Positions 1 through 15,000 of a DNA stretch of 64,000 nucleotides are shown piece by piece. Made by a program: the position numbers and the translations under genes. The notes beneath the pieces are model-generated. The model worked only from the letters and a program-made list of their open reading frames with translations. It was not told where the DNA came from and did not search any database. The stretch covers positions 37,774 to 101,773 of the forward strand of contig CBFFRQ010000002.1 in assembly GCA_965644315.1 (NCBI GenBank), given 5' to 3'. Numbering within the stretch: the stretch's first letter is position 1; every line of letters begins with the position of its first letter. The DNA is from Caecitellus pseudoparvulus. Taxonomy: Eukaryota; Bigyra: Bicosoecida.

Positions 1-3000
1 GTTACCTCGGCCAGCGCGGAGGAGTGTGCGCCTGTTGTTCTGAGCAAGAGCACGCACACGGCACGGTATTTGAGCGGATTTGACCCCAAGCGCCACCCCG
101 AGACCTCGAAGTTTGTTGACCACGTCTTTGCGCCACGGTCGGCGGCTCCCGCGCGTGTTGGCGGCTCGTTCCACCTGCGTGCCCAGCCCGCCGCAGACGA
201 AGAAGACATCACCATGGCGCCTGCCGTGGAGAAGCCACACCTCAAGTCCCAAGCCGCCTTTGCCGGGCAAAACGCTGCTTCGACTGATCCTGTCTTCAAG
301 TCTCATCACATCACCTTCCACGCGCTGCTGACACACGTGGTTTCCGGTGACGGCGTGGTGGAGCAGGTTGATGCTGAGGACGCTTGCACTGTGGCCTTGC
401 CTGACGGGCGCCATGCCGACGACTTGCTCTGCTCCCCCCAATTCCTTGCTCGTGGCTCCACACGAGAGTTGCCGGTAGAACTGCAGTCTGCCGCTGTTGC
501 CCTCGCCGGGACAGTCCTGCAGGTGCACCCTCGTTCGCTTTCCCGCCGCCTGTTGCACGCCCCGGCACACGAGGCGCACGGCAGCACGCTGCTCGAGGGC
601 TCCTTCCTGGACCTGCCCGTGGACTCAGATGAAGGTATGCGGGAGTCCACACAGACTGTGCTGGAGCGTGTCGGGTCTGCAGGTCTGTTGGCCGCGATGC
701 TGCGCTGCTTCGAGCTGTCTCCACGGGGCGGCGGTGAGGACGTGAACACCGCCAAGGAGGCGTTTGGAGTGGACCCAGCCGCGTGTCCCCACGTCCTCGC
801 TGACGCCATGCAGCACGATCAGCACGTGCGGGGCGAAGTGTTTGCGCTCATCACGTCTCGGGAGGAGCTGGGCCTGCTGTCCAATGAGGTCGTCTCGCGC
901 TTGCTGTCCTCAGTTGCCCTGTTCGGCGACGACGAGGCACAGGCTGCGCTGCTGCACCTCATGACCTCCCAGCATGTGGATGAGCGGGGGGATGACTTTC
1001 TGAACCACATCACCGGTGCGTTCATGATGATGCCCTCCCCCAGCGAAGGCACCGTGGACTCCATGCTCCGCGAGCTGCGGGGCGAGACGCTGGACTGGTT
1101 CCACCGTGCCCGCGTGCTGCTGGCGCTGGCCTCCATGGGCAACACGTTTGACGCTGACCACCCTGCCCGGGCTCGCATTCTGTCTGCCCTGGATGAGGAG
1201 TGGACAGTGGCATCTGCTCTCCACGAGGCAGCCGACCGCGTGTGGGCGCATTACCTTGCCGAGGCGCAGCGGCACCTGGAAGACATGTCAGACATGGATC
1301 AGCACAGGTGGTTGCTGGCCGTGCGTGCGTGGGACACCCCACAGGCGTCACAGGAAGCCTGGGACCACGCAGACGAGCGCGAGCGGGCCGAGTGGAAGGA
1401 GGACCTGCTGCACGCCTTCGCCGGCGAGATCAAGGCTGCTGAGGACGACAAGCGAGCAGCGGAGGCTGCTCGGCAACACGCCGCTGAGGTGTGCCGCCAG
1501 CCTGAATCGCTGGCTCGCCATCTGCGCACGATTGAAGCCGCCTTTGCTCCCGACGGGGGCAGGAGTGCCCTGCCCCGTGAGCTGCGAGACGGGGAAGCCG
1601 ACGAACTGTCCCCTGCGGCGCATCGCCTGCTGGCGCAGCGACTGTGCGAGGGGGTGGAGGCTGAGGCCGCCCATGCCTCAGGCTCCGTGCCTTCTTTCGC
1701 CTGGAACTCTACGTCTGCTTACGATGACATCACTGCCGGGATTCCAGAGGAGGAGGTGGGGGATTTCGTGCACATTTCGTCCCGTGGCCCGACACACGGT
1801 CGCCGCGGCCTGTCCCAGCACGAGCAGTTGTTGGAAGCGCTGCCCTCGCTGGGGAACGCCATGTCTGGTCTGGCCACGCTCATCCACGCCTATGCCAATA
1901 TGCGGGAGGAGGGGCGCCTTACGCGCCTGACGCCTTTCCTGCAGCACAAGTCTCGCCACTTGCGTCAGCACGCTATTTCCGCCCTTGAGCACTGGCCCTC
2001 TGCTCTGGAAGGTCTGCAAGATGTTCTGGCAGAGGCGCTGGACTCCCCCACCGAGGACAACGTTATGCGTGCCACTGCGCTGAGCAGCTTGGCCAACCTG
2101 CCCCGTGGCACGTTGCGTCCTCGTGCTCTGCGGGCAGTTACGCACATCGTGGATGTTGGGCACGCCCGCCAGTGGCGCCGCTGCTCTGCTGCGTGCACTG
2201 AGAAGTGTGTGCGCCGCGACCAGGGCCGTTGTCAGAAGCGCTGCGACAAGCAGTGCAGCTTTGACTTCTCCATGATGCAGGCGGCTGCCCAAGTCCTGGC
2301 CAGCCACATCCCCGTGCCAGGCTCGGACGCTGGCATCCCCGAGGACTCCTTCGGGCGCCAGTACTACCAGCCCTTCCAGACCAGCGAAGCCCAGCGAGCT
2401 GCTGCAGCAGAGGACATCGCGAAGGCTGTTGGGTTCCCTTCCTCAGGCCGCGCTCTTGGCGCTGCCGCCCCTCGCCGCCGCGAGCTGAAGGAGTGGTGGG
2501 AGACCATTGCGGAGATCTTGAACCCGTCCTGGACCAAGATCTACTTCCGCCTGGGCAGCAAGGAGGGCTGGGAGAAGTGGCTGGGCAACACCGAGTTTGG
2601 CCTGTACGCTGGCATCCGCCTGGAGAACAGCCTGGAGCTGAGCCTGGGCTTGTTCGGCGGATTCTTCGAAGTGGACGTGTTCAACACGGCCCGCCTGTCT
2701 GCGTTCATCCTCGGTTTCGAGATCAAGCTCATCGACGCGAAGGCCGCGGTGAACTTTGGCTTTGAGTTTGTGGGGCTGATCCCTCGTGACCTGCTGGAGA
2801 AGTTCAACAACGCGTTCGACTCCTTCGTGACAGCTGTTAAGTCCATCATCGAGCGCATCATCGGCATTGCGCAAAAGGTGGAAGATACTCTGAGACTGGC
2901 AGTCACTTACTTTGACAGGGTGGACAACGAAGTGGCCATGTGGACCGACCGTGTCAACAACTTCATTCTCATCCTGAAGGACGCTCGCGAGTTCACGCGG

Positions 3001-6000
3001 CAGGTGGACCGTTTCATGGACCAGGCGGAAGAGTTCCTGAAGGTGGCAGATGTCATCCAGCAGATCTCAGACCAGTTCGACAAGGTTGAGGAACTCATCG
3101 ACAGCATTACGGCTGACGACATCATCGACTTCGTCGAGGAGCACTTCGAGAAGGTCAACGAGTGGTACGAGGTTGTGCGCAACTACTCCTCCAAGGCGCT
3201 GGGCGTGCTGAACACCGTGGATGGCCTCATTGGCAAGGGTGCTGGCATTGTGGACAAGGTTGCAGATGGTGCCGTTCAGGTGAACGAGACTGTGCACATC
3301 ATCACCAGCGCCATTCGCTCCTCCAAGGACACGCTCCTCATGGTGGCAGACGCCGCCGACAACTCCCTCGGGGACCTGACTGGCAACGTCGTGGGCGTGC
3401 TGGACAAGGCTCTCGGCTCTGACATTGCGGAGCTGACGAAACCCTTTGCCAACATCTCCAGTTTCATGGACGCCTCTACAAACGTCATCAAACGCTTTGT
3501 GGAGCAGCTGGATGTGTCCACGCTGGAGGACCTGGCAGCTGACCCGCTCAGTGCGCTGGCATCTGCTGCCGGCGCCGCTTTCGACACGCTGCTTGGTAAG
3601 GCGCTGCAGGAGCTGCTGGCTGGGGCGAAGGGCTTCATGAAGTCAGCTATCGGTGTAGGCCTTCCCGATGGCCTCCCGTTTGGCTCTGCGCCTGTGAAGG
3701 CCCTGGAGGGGCTTCTCGATGGCGCGTTCAGTCCGGCAGGGCTAGCGGACCTCGTCTCTGACCTGCTGAGTTCTGTGGGAGACATCGTGGGGGAGGGAGC
3801 CGGTAAGATTGCTGACCTGGTGAACGAGTTCCTGCAGGAGGGCCTGCAGGTCATCAACATGGAGGGGGCGCGCTCCGCTGTCGTCAACGCCGCAAAGCGC
3901 GTGGTGCAGGCTCTGAGTGCTGACCCCTTTGACGGCTCTGGTGCCAGCTCTGGTGGTGGTGTCCTGAGCACGCTCAGTAGCATCGCTTCGGCCAGCGGCG
4001 GTCCCGTCGCCGATGGCTCAGGCTTGGACCTGGACAGCATCGCTTCCGCCCTGGAGGCTGTGCGTGGAGACATTGGCGGGAGCCTCTCCGACGCCGCAAG
4101 CCAAGCCTGGACTGAAGCAGTGCTGCCAGCGGTGCAGCCACTGCTGGCCAACATTACGGGCGTCGCAGGCAGCTCGGTGACCGAGGCCCTGCAGGGCTTG
4201 CTCGGTGACTGCGACATTACCGCTCTGACCTGTGACACTGCCGGCCCTGCTGCAAAGGCGTTTTCCTCTGCGGTGCTGGAGCAGATTTCCGGCCACCCAG
4301 CTTTGCCAGCCCTGGAGCCCTCTGCACTCGTTAACAGCTTGATCGAGCGCATTAAGGCCTCGTTGGGACAGGAAGCCACCGGGCTCTTGAGCCTGGCCTT
4401 GCCAGCCGGTAGCGAGGCTGCCGGGTTGCTGGCCAGCGCCAAGGACATGTGGGAACAGCAATCGTCGGTCGCCTTGCGGCACTTGAAGGCTGTTCCGAAT
4501 GCCCTGCCGAAGCTGGAAAGCACCCTGGCTGAGCTCATTGATGAGGCCTCTGACAAGATTGGGAGTCTCACTTCTGAGCTTGATGGATACACTGATGCCC
4601 TGCGCTCCGAGGTGACAGACCTCTTGGCGCAGCAATCCTCCACTCTGCCTGCATATGCAGAAGCTCAGGCGGTGGCTGTTGCTCTGACGAACGTCTCGCA
4701 GGCACTTGTGCTGGCTGTGGAGAGCAGCTCGTTTTCAGGACCTGACGGGGAGCTCGGCGGCACAGTGGACCTGCTGGTGCAAGTGTCTCAGGACTGCCTT
4801 GCTGTCCCTGGTGCTGGCGTGCTGCGAAAGCCATGCTCGACTGCGTTGACCGCCGCCCGCGTCCTGCGACCCTCTGTACAGGCGATGCACGCCATCGTCA
4901 CGGCGGCGTCTGGGTCGAACAATGTCTTGACGTCCCAGGACAACCTGAAAGCTGTGTTGAACGCGGCTATGGACGCCTGGGGTGATGCCGTGGAGGACTG
5001 GCTGACGCAGTGGCAGGCGCGCGCGTCGTTTTCGACCTCCTTTATCCCGGCAGCTATTGAGTTGGCGGCAGAGGTGCAGGCTGCAGTTGTGGAATCTCCA
5101 GAGGCCCAGGCAGCAGCATGCCTTGCCGATACATTCTCTGCTGAGCAACGCCAGGGGCTTGCCAAGTCCGCAGGCTTGTGTGCCAGTGTGATTCGGGGGG
5201 TGCCTGACCTTACTCTGTCTGACGCTTTGACTGCTATTCCAGAGGCCATCTTGGCCTGCGCAGGGACGGTCCAGGCGCTAGAAGCTTCCTCTTGTGGCCT
5301 TGTCTCCCTGGACGCCTTTACAGAGGAAGCCGCTGCGCTTAGTCTCCCCGTGGGCGCATCTGAGGTCGAGTCAGGGGTCCTCACCGCCGTGGCTTGGTTG
5401 GCCCGGCTCCGCGCAGGCGCCAACCTGGTCACCGGCTCGGTCGACGCTGTGAAGAGTGCTGCACAGTTGCGCCTGCTGTCCCCCGAGGCCTTGCTCGCCA
5501 TTGTATCGTCTGAGGATGGTGGCAGTTTGATGGCCACCTTGGATGAGCTGCAAGTGGCAGCAGCTCCCATCGCACAAGCCGCAAATTCGCTCAAGGCTCA
5601 GGGCGCCGCCTTGGCTTCGTGGAAGCTTGTGCGCAGCGTGTCAGCCGGAAGCGGCTTCACCGCACCACCGTCTGTGCCATTGGAGGAGCTCTTGTCTTTT
5701 GACCTTGACGTCGCTGGATTGCTCAAGTCAATGAAGGCCGTCCGGGAGGGTGCCCGGGCCATCGGTTCTTTTGCCATGGCCACGAAAGCCGCAGGTGACT
5801 GGCTTCGCGGGATGGCGTCCGACCCATCTGCTGCTCAGGCAAGCAAGCTGAACGCGACAGTTTGGACCCTCGTCGACGCTGCCTCTGCCGCCGCGGGCGC
5901 GCTGGCGGTGATCGATGGCGGAAGTGCTGCGTCTGGACTGCATGAGGCACGCATGGCTCTCCTGTCACTGCAAGTCGAGGCTATGTCGCTGGCTGACGAA

Positions 6001-9000
6001 TTGGAGGGCCAAGTGGCGGGTTCTGTGCAAGTGCTTCGTCGCTTGAATGAGACGGTGCTTGGCGTCGCACTGGATGTTGAGATGATTTCGGACCTCGCGG
6101 CGCTGTCTGCCGCTGTAGAGGAGGCCGCAGAAGATGCGGCCTTGCGAGGCGCTCCGGTGCCTCAGGTGGTGTCTCGCACTACACAGCTGCTGGCTGACCT
6201 CGGTGTCGGTGGGGCTCTTCCTGCCCTGGCACGCCTCAGCAAGTATGTGACCGCCTTCAGCGATGTGATGCAGTTGCTTCCCCCTGTTGTCGAAGCGTGG
6301 CTTGAGGTGGACGCTTCGCTTCCTGTTGCAGTCTCTGCCGTTGCCTCTCTTGAGTTCAGTGCCAACCCGATGGAGTGGCAAGTGAACGGGGCTGTGAGTG
6401 CAGGTGCTGACGCTGCCCGCTCCGTGCACGGCGTGGTTGTCGCGGTCGAGGCAGTCCTTGTGGCGCTTCCCGACGTTCCCTTGCCTCAAGCTGCCCTCGC
6501 TCGTGTCGGTGCTGTGGCTAGCGAAGCTGTGCCGGGTGCCGCGACCCTCGCCAAGTTGCAGCGCGCGGCTGATGTGCTTGTTGCAACTGCCGAGGTTGTG
6601 CAGCACGTACCTGCGATTGTCGACGCCGTTCGGAGTGTGGTCAGCGCAGTGAGCGGGGATCCTGCTGCCTTGCTCGATGCAGGCGCTCACGTGCTTGCCA
6701 ATGAGCTTGAAGTGATGGCAAACGCCACAGACGCACTGGTCGAGTCCGTGCTGCAGCACTCAGCACTCGTGTCCCTGCCAGGGTTCACAGTGTCCCGTGG
6801 GCAGTCCCTGTCTAAAGCTGTGCGATCCGTCGTCATCTTGGCTGAGGTGTGGGCTGCCACCACAGAAGTCGTGCAAGCAGTGCCGCCCGTAGTGTCTGCT
6901 GTGGCTGGCGCCTCTTCACCGGCTGACCCTGTCCCCGCCATTCAGGCGCTGGGGGAGGAGTTGCAGGCGTGGGTGGTGCTTGTGGACCGCCACGCCTCCA
7001 ACGCGGGGCTAGATACATCTGGCATCCAAGCAGCCGCCGTTTCTGCCGCACAAAAGGCAGAGGCTGCCGCCGCTCGTGCCGTGCAGAAGTTCTTGGCGCC
7101 CATCCACAAACTGCTCCCGTCTGCCCGTGCTGTGGCCTCTTTGATTTCAGCTGTCGAGACTGGGGAAGGTGCCTTCACTGCTGCAGTTTCCATCACGTCA
7201 CTTTCTCTCGACGAAGCCGGCGATGCGCTGCTGGACGGCACGGTCGTCATGGCCGCGGCCCAGGCCGCAGATGCCATGGCGACCACCGTCGAGGTGCTGC
7301 ACGGCTCCGGGCTGCCCAAGATCGCTGCGCGACTTCCTGACCCATCCAAGCTCACCGCAATCTCCCAAAAGCTGCGCCACGCCCAGGCCCTTGGCTCGTG
7401 GCTGGTTCAGTCTGGGCGTGCCGCAGTGTCGGCAGTTGAAGCCCTTGCGTCCTCGTCGGCAGCTCGGAAGGATGTGGCTGGCGTCCTTGAGCGTACATTC
7501 AAGGCGGCGAGCGTAGCCTGCGGCACAAACTGCTCCCTGGCCATCTCTGCCCTGCCTGTAAATGTGTCGGTCAAGGTGGAAGGAGTCCGCAGCCTGCTTG
7601 TTGTGGGGGCGGAGGTCGCTGGCATCGCCGCCTCTGGAGTGCAAGCCGTGACTGGACTGGTTGAGGCCATCGGGGATGGCGAAATCCGCGAGGCCATTTC
7701 TGTCGTACGCAAGGATGTGCTGCCCCTGGTTGACCGTGTGGCTAGTTTGGGTGACCTGCCCCTGGTGAACCTTCGGCCCTTGCTTGGCTTGGCTCCAGTT
7801 GACACGCTCACGCGCGTCGCGACGGCTGCAGGAAACGCCCGAGACTCTGTTGTGAACGCCATCGCTGACGCCACTGGTCTCAAACCTGAGCACATCTGGC
7901 CATTGCCGCTTGACAGCCTGCTTTCGGCTGCGGACACGGCTGAGCGGGTCGTGGATGAGCTGAAGGGCGCCCTGAACTCAATGGGGCCTGCCATGGTGGA
8001 GGACGCAGCCGCCTCGCTGAACGCATTTGCCCAGGATGGCCCAGATGGCTACAGCTTGCTGCAACGACTGACAGATGCAGTGCAAGATTCGTTGGGCGCA
8101 TCTCTGGACGCACTGGAGTCTGGCGTGCTCCGTCGGGCCCCGGACGGCTCTGGGGCTCAGCTGGCCCAGTTGGAGTCTATGCTTGAGGCATTGAACGCGA
8201 CAAGCCTGACCACCAGTGAAGGTGCGTCCGGCGAGTTCGGCTCCTCTGCCGGCTCCATCATCGCAGCCCTCCTTCAAGGTGGCTACAACTCCAGCACCTT
8301 CGTGCCCTCGGTGTCGGGCATTGCGTCAGCTGCTCTTGCCGCTGGTCAGGATCTTGCCATGAAAGAAGTGCATTCCGCAAAGCACAAGCTGGAGCCCTGG
8401 CTGGACGAGCTTGTGGGTGTGCTGCCAGCGGGTGTGTCCAGTTCAGGGACAGGTTCCTTGCTGCAGACTGGAGCGGGCGTGTTGACTGGACGGCTCCCAG
8501 CTCAAGCCATCATGGATGAAGCAATTTCGTTTGCCTCACAGCAGGCGCTCGCGGTGTGGCAGGCAAACAAGAACTCCATAATCGAAGTCGTGGGCGCAGC
8601 ACTGCAGCACGCACGCCCAGTGCAAGCTGCTTTAGAGGCAATTTCTGCCGAGCTCAAGGCTGCCAGGCCCGCAGTCATCTTGAAAGACGCCGTTAAGCTG
8701 GTGGCGAGCATTTCAAATGCTCTTGCAGACAGGTACGAGTTTGCAGAGGAGGGCACGCAGCCGCTCTCGTATGCGCCCGCCGCTGCCGCGATCGAGGAGC
8801 TCAACGCAGCCTTGGCAGAGGTGCAGCTGCAGCTGCAACTCGCCATCCCTTGTCTGGAGAGCTGCGATGACGGCATCGATGTCCAGGCTGCCTTGGAAGC
8901 CTCATTCACCTCGGTTAACAACCTCGCAGCACAGGTCATGCGCACCGCTCGTGCCTTGGCAGCTGCAAAGAAGGCCCTGCACCCGCAGCTGCACCCCGAG

Positions 9001-12000
9001 CTGTATGCAGACTTGACACCCGGCGGAGAGGCAGCACTGTTTGACGCACGTGCACTGTTCGCCCGTCGCTCAGATGCTGGGGACCTTGCTGAGATTGCGA
9101 TCAACGCCACGCTCGTCTTGGATCTTCCCTTGGATGCCACTCTGCGGACCATCACCTCTGTCACTGCTGCGCTGCAGCTGCCAGTGTCCATCGCTGGAAT
9201 CTTCAAGGACGCGTCAGTGGCTGCGAGCCAAGGACAGCCCCCATTGGACGTCTTCATGGATGCCGTTCGATCCCTGGACGTGGCTGCTTTGACGCCTCAT
9301 GCGTGGGTGCTGCAGGCCATTCTGCCTGTCGAGCCTGAGACAGCAATCGCTGAGGTTGTTGCTGCTGTCGGGGCCGCCCGCAGTGCAGTTAGCAAGGTGC
9401 AGGGCGTCGCCTCTGCATCTGCCCGCACTGTCAAGACCCTGGCTTCGGCTTTGCGCTCCGCCGAGGTGTCTGCATCTGGCTTGAGTCGCGCCTTGTCCGC
9501 TGGAGAAAGCCCACTGGCATTGCAGCCACAAACCCAGGCACTGCTGCGCTCTACGTGCGACATCGTGCAGACTGCAGCACAGCTGCCAGAGAAGGACCCG
9601 GTCGCTCAAGCAGTTGCCCCAGCGGCCAAGGTGATTCTGAATGTCCTCCCGGCCCCGACAACTTCTGAGACTAGCTGCGCGGAGATGGAGGGGTCCGTGT
9701 CCAAGGCCATGGCAGTGCTGAACCTCGTGCAGACCCTGGATGGCCTGCCACTCAATGAGGTGCAGGATATCGGCAGTTTTGTATCCCTACTTGGCACTGC
9801 AGCAGTGCCTCTGGCGCACGGCAAGCCCACTGGCCCATTCAAGGATATTCTCCAGCTTGCCCTGCAGGGCACCCTGAACGATATGCGCGCTGCATTGAGC
9901 AGCGAGCTGTCGACCAGTGACGAGGAGACGCTGCTGGCTGCTGTTGACGGTCTGAGCTCGTTGGTTGAGGCCATTCAAGCCCGTCCTTTTTCGCTACAGG
10001 CTCTTGTTCAGGCTGCAACCAAGGCTGTGAATGTCACGGCGCCGCTTGCTGAGCTGAAGGCACCTGAGGGGCTGGCGGATCAGGTATGCACCACGACGGC
10101 CATTCCTTCCAACGTAACAGCCACACTGCAGGTGGGTGTCCCGGGGTACGAAGCAGTGATTGTTGCAGACGTTGACGTGCGGTCTGAGTGCCGAGAGGTC
10201 GTGGCTCTTCTCGATGCTGCCGGCTCCGCCACAGTGAATGCTGCCGTGGGGCTTGCAAAGTCGTCGGGCATCATTTCCCGTCTCGCACAGCTGCAGCAAG
10301 CTGTGGAGGCTGCGGCGTGGCTTAAGCCGATGCTGAGCCTCTTGGCTGACGGCGCGAAGGATGCGCTGCTGCCAGTTCTCAAGCAGGCAGTATCCCAGGT
10401 GATTGGGTCTGCTGCAGGCGGGATTTCAGATTCATCCCCTGAAGCTGCAACAGCCATGGACACGCTGCGAACGCTCGTTGGCATGTTCAAGGACGTTTTT
10501 GTCGACGGCCTCAGCGTTGAAGGCGTGGTCGACCAGATCACGTCTTCTGCAGAAAAGGCAGCGCAGGGATGTGTTGATGGTAGCATCACAGATGATGTTG
10601 CGTCCTTGTGCTTTGCGACTGCGACGCGATTCGAGCTGTCCACTGAGTGTGTGGCCACGATTGTGGACACCTGCGCGGCGGTGCAGCGCGTCAAGGATTC
10701 CGACGGTGCAGCTGCCGTTGTGGGCGGTGTGAAGTTGCTGCACAGCCTCGCACACCTGCAGGCTATTGCCCCTGGCGCTCTGGAAGCTGCCGAGGAGTGG
10801 AAAGACGTACAGGCGCTCGCAAGTGTTGTGCAGGACTCATGGCCCCAGCTCGATCTGCTCGGCAGCGTGCCTGGCTTGAGCAATGTGCTTGCCAAGTCTG
10901 GCGACATTTTCCTAGCCGTCGAGACGGTTCTGTCCTTCGCAGAGGTTCTCCGCAAGCTGCCCGACGTTGCATCGCACGCCGCTGCATCTCAATCTGCTGT
11001 AACTGCGCTGTCCCCCGGCGACGATGCTGCGTCTGTAGTCCTGAGTGCCCTAAGCAACTTGGCAAAGGACCCCGTAATGGAGTCTAGCGCGCAAATCGCC
11101 CAAGTTGGCAAGATCCTGGAGCGCAGCAAAGCGGCTGTCTCTGACCTCATTGCCACGACCCCAGGCCTTTCTGCCACTGAGCGAGATGCGCTTCGAAGCG
11201 TCGTCTCGGGCGCCGTGTCTGTGCAGGATACGCTGACTTTGCACCCCAGCTTGCAGCGCCACGTGCTTTGGGCATCTGTCAAGGCAACTGCGGACAGTGC
11301 GGCTGTCAAGGCGGTCAGCGTTCTCGGAAAGGCTTTCCGACTCTTGACGCTGGCTTCTGACGGCGTGCGCCTGGTGCAGGGCGTCGCCCAACGCGTGGCC
11401 GAGGCAGAGTTCGGCTCCGTCACAGCCATTGCAGATTTGGCTGAGGGGCTCTCTGTTGACCTCGCGGCTGGAGCAGAGTTCATGCAGGCAGCTGATGCAG
11501 AAGAGTTCAGCTCCACGTTCAGCTGGGCTTCCGCTTGGCTCGCGACAGCAGCTACAACTGCACGGTCAGCTGATAGCCTCACGTCAGAGCTGCTTGCGCT
11601 GGACGTGACGGACGCTGACTCAGTCTTTCGTCTTGCTTGTTCAGCTGTGTCCCTGACTTCAGCTGCTTCCCCCATTGGTATCCCCAGCATCACCCTCGAT
11701 GCCACCGGTTTCGTGAAGGCGCCTTTGAGTGCTCTCACGGCCGCCGGCATCGTGCAGGTGTCTGTGGGTACCGTTCCGTCGCCAGAGGAGGCGCCTGCTG
11801 GCTCCATTGCGCTGCAGAGCTCTGCTGCTGGCGCACAGCCCTGGAGGAAACTCTCCATTGGGGATGCCTTTGCTGTGAGTGTGAATAAGGCAGGGAACGC
11901 GACGCTCCCTCTTGTGGGAGACGATGGTCTCTGCATTTGGCAAAGAACCTTTGCGGAGATACTCTCCGAGGTTGCTGCTGCGGCACCTGAGTCGAGCCCC

Positions 12001-15000
12001 CTCGAGGCGGCTGCGTCCGCCCTGTCGAACACCATGGCGACCCAGGCCCCCATTCACACGATCCACTGCACAGACTGCGGCTCTGCAGACGAGGCGTGGC
12101 ATGTGACAACTATATCTGTGAACTGGCCAGACCTTACCCTGTGGAAGGCACTGGGCGCTGCATCTGCCTGGATCTCCACCACCGAAACTCTGCAGCCTCC
12201 TCCAGCAAGTGTTGTGGCTCCCCTGGCTGCCGGTCTGGAGCAATCTGTTGCGGCAAGCAAGGTTCAAGTGCTTGCAGCCAACTTGAAGGAAGGCATGGCC
12301 AAGGCTCAGGCATTCCTCCGCGGCACAGTGGGCAAGGTGCTCGACATTGCTGCCCGTCTCATGCTGGCCCGTGACATGCTGGAGCGGGTCATTTCCCCCG
12401 AAGCCTGTGAGGCAGGCTGCTCTCTCCTGTGGCAGGTGGTGTTCGGTGCCGACGCCGCGCTTGATGTCGCAATGTTCGCAGGCTTGCCAAAGGAGCCGGC
12501 CTTCGTGCTGCGTGCCCTGCTTCGCGCCTTTGCAGATCTTGCAGGGCCCGCTTCAGAAGGTCTCCCGCTTGCAGACCGCGCGCGGGCTGCGGTCGCCACA
12601 CTGCGTGACGGGTTGGAGGCGAGCGGATTGCTGGACTCAGCCTTCTCAACGTTCGAGGATGTCTTGTCTGACATTCAGATTGAGGCCACCTCGCAGTTTG
12701 ACATTGCTGGCATGACGCAGGCTGGTCGGGCTGCATCCGAAGTGATGACCCTTGCCTTTGAAATCGGCGAGTCGGCATCCACTTGCGTCGTTTGCGTGAG
12801 CACAAGCAAGTTTACGCAGTTCCTTGACACAACTTCCAAGCTCTCTGCTGCTTTGGACACCATCCCCCCCGAGAGCCGCCCAGTGGAGTGGCGGGACGCG
12901 GTTGGGCGCATGCGAGTGGTGGGCATGGCAGCCACAGCTTACAAGACAGCAGTGACCGTGCAAGTTGGCCTCGCTGGTGCAAAAGCGGCTGTTGATGGCG
13001 TCATCGCGGCAGTGGAGGATGTGGAGTACCTCTGGGAGGATGTTCGCCAAGGCCGTGCCACGATTCAACAGGTCATCACAGTGGCCCGGGGTGTTGGCGA
13101 GAGCATCTGGTCTGCACTGCTTGCGCCTGCTGCCGAGTGGGTTGACATGGTTGCTGGGCCTGAGTGGTTGGATTCTCTTCCAGCTTTACTGGATGAGGTT
13201 GCGTTGGCTGCCTCACCACTGGCAGTTCTCGACGCAAGCTCGGCTCAAGAGGGTGTCCAGCTCCTCGTCTCTGTGTCCAACTTGTGCACGCAGTTGGCCA
13301 AGGCTGCACGTGGTGGTGGCTTGGCAGCCGTCTTGTCTGGTAGCCAAGGCAAGCACACGAGCAGCATTTTGTCACACCTGCTGGTGCAAGTGTCACTCCT
13401 GCAGAAGCAAGGCCCTGATGCCCTTGCAGATCAACTTGTCTCTGCGGGTGTGGATGAGAATGCCGTTGGGTCGCTGGTGGATTTCGTAGAGGCCATTCCG
13501 TTGCCCCCCGCAGTCGCCTCAGCCGCTGCCGATCTGCTGGCCGTTGTCGCCTCTCTCGAGTCTGCAAGCGCCGTAGCTACTTTAGTGTCTGACATGAAGG
13601 CCGCCGTGGAGTCTGCGTCGTTTGACATCTCAACGCTCACGACTGCGCTGGACACCGTGCAGTACATCCAGACCTGGAGCATGACAGACGAGTTTGCCGC
13701 AGGTCACATGCTCCGGCTTGCGCTGGGGAACTCCAGCCTTCCAGTGTTTATCTCTTCCCTCCCTGCGAACGAGTCTGAGGCGTTGGTGCACGCTGCTTCC
13801 GACGTGGCTGCTGTTGCAGCACGCAGTGGCGCCATGGGCTTGGCTTCCGAGGCTCAAGCTCGTGCACCCCAACTTGCAGCCTCTGTGTTCAGTGTCTTCT
13901 CCAAGCATCAGCGCATCCTGAGCCAGCTTGCATCCGTCATGGATGTTGCGGAGAACATTGTCGATGTGGCGGGGGAGCTTGTGTCAACGGCATCGTCTGC
14001 AGGGGACCGACTCAGCGTGGTTGGCGCTGCCGGTTTCGGGCCCGAGCTGTTCAGCATCATCGTGGACCTGCTCCGCCCGCTTCGCACGACAGTGGGCACC
14101 ATCACCGCATCTGTCATAAACCCGTTCATTGGATCTGCTGCCGGCCTGGACTTGTCAGTGGAGCCTGCTGCTGCTTCCAATGGTACAAGCAGCTTGCTGG
14201 CTGAGATCGTCTCCGCTGGTCGTAAGCTTGCGGATGCGACCAAGGCTCGCCTGGTTGCAGACCTTAAAGCCGGTGCCACTGAGCGCCTTGGTGAAATTGC
14301 TGCCACCTTCAGTCCAGAGGCTGTATTCAACGTGTCGCGCTCTGAGCTAACCGATGCCGGCGTGGATGTGCTCGTGGAGGTGATCCTTTCTGGTGCTGTT
14401 AACGAGACGGCCCTCGCAGTGGCTGGTCTGACTTTGCCTGAAGGGCTGGTTCGTGTGTCCAGGGCCGCTCAGGGCATCTCCACCGCCCAAGCTGCAGTGG
14501 GCAGTGTCATTGCCGCGGTGCAAGGCGCCATGCAGGCTGCCCGAGCCGAGCTTGATGGCGGTATCGTGCCTGTGGCTCTGACGCCGCCTAGCGAGCTGCT
14601 TCAAACTGTGTTGGAAGATGAAGTAGTGTTGCGGGAAGCCCAGGCTGCGGCCATTGGCTTCGTCTCTGCCTTCAACGACTTGAAGGAAGCAAGTGAGGGC
14701 CTCCCAGTTGACTTCCTGTCGAACCTCATGCCCACTGCCTCTCCAGCACAAGTTGCTGCCGCGAACAAGGCCTGGTCATCGCTCATGTCTGCCGCGCGGT
14801 ATTTGCCAGGCGACCGTACTGTCGTTGCTGTCGCCAACGCGGCCGGTGCTTTGCACCAGCTACTTGGCGCCATTGAAGATGTGGCGGATGCAGCTGGGGA
14901 TGTCATGGACGCTCTCCCCACTGGAGAGGGAGACTTGGCAGACCCCGCCGCCGTCGCCATCTCGTTGGCAAGCGCATTGGGCGCATTTGTTCGTGTGACT

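Noticed and set aside
3276-4643. Long open frames on the minus strand and in other phases inside the giant gene (for example 455 codons at 3276-4643 minus)
   Set aside because: They lie opposite a GC-rich coding frame, have Ser/Arg/Ala-rich random composition and no motifs; they are shadow frames.
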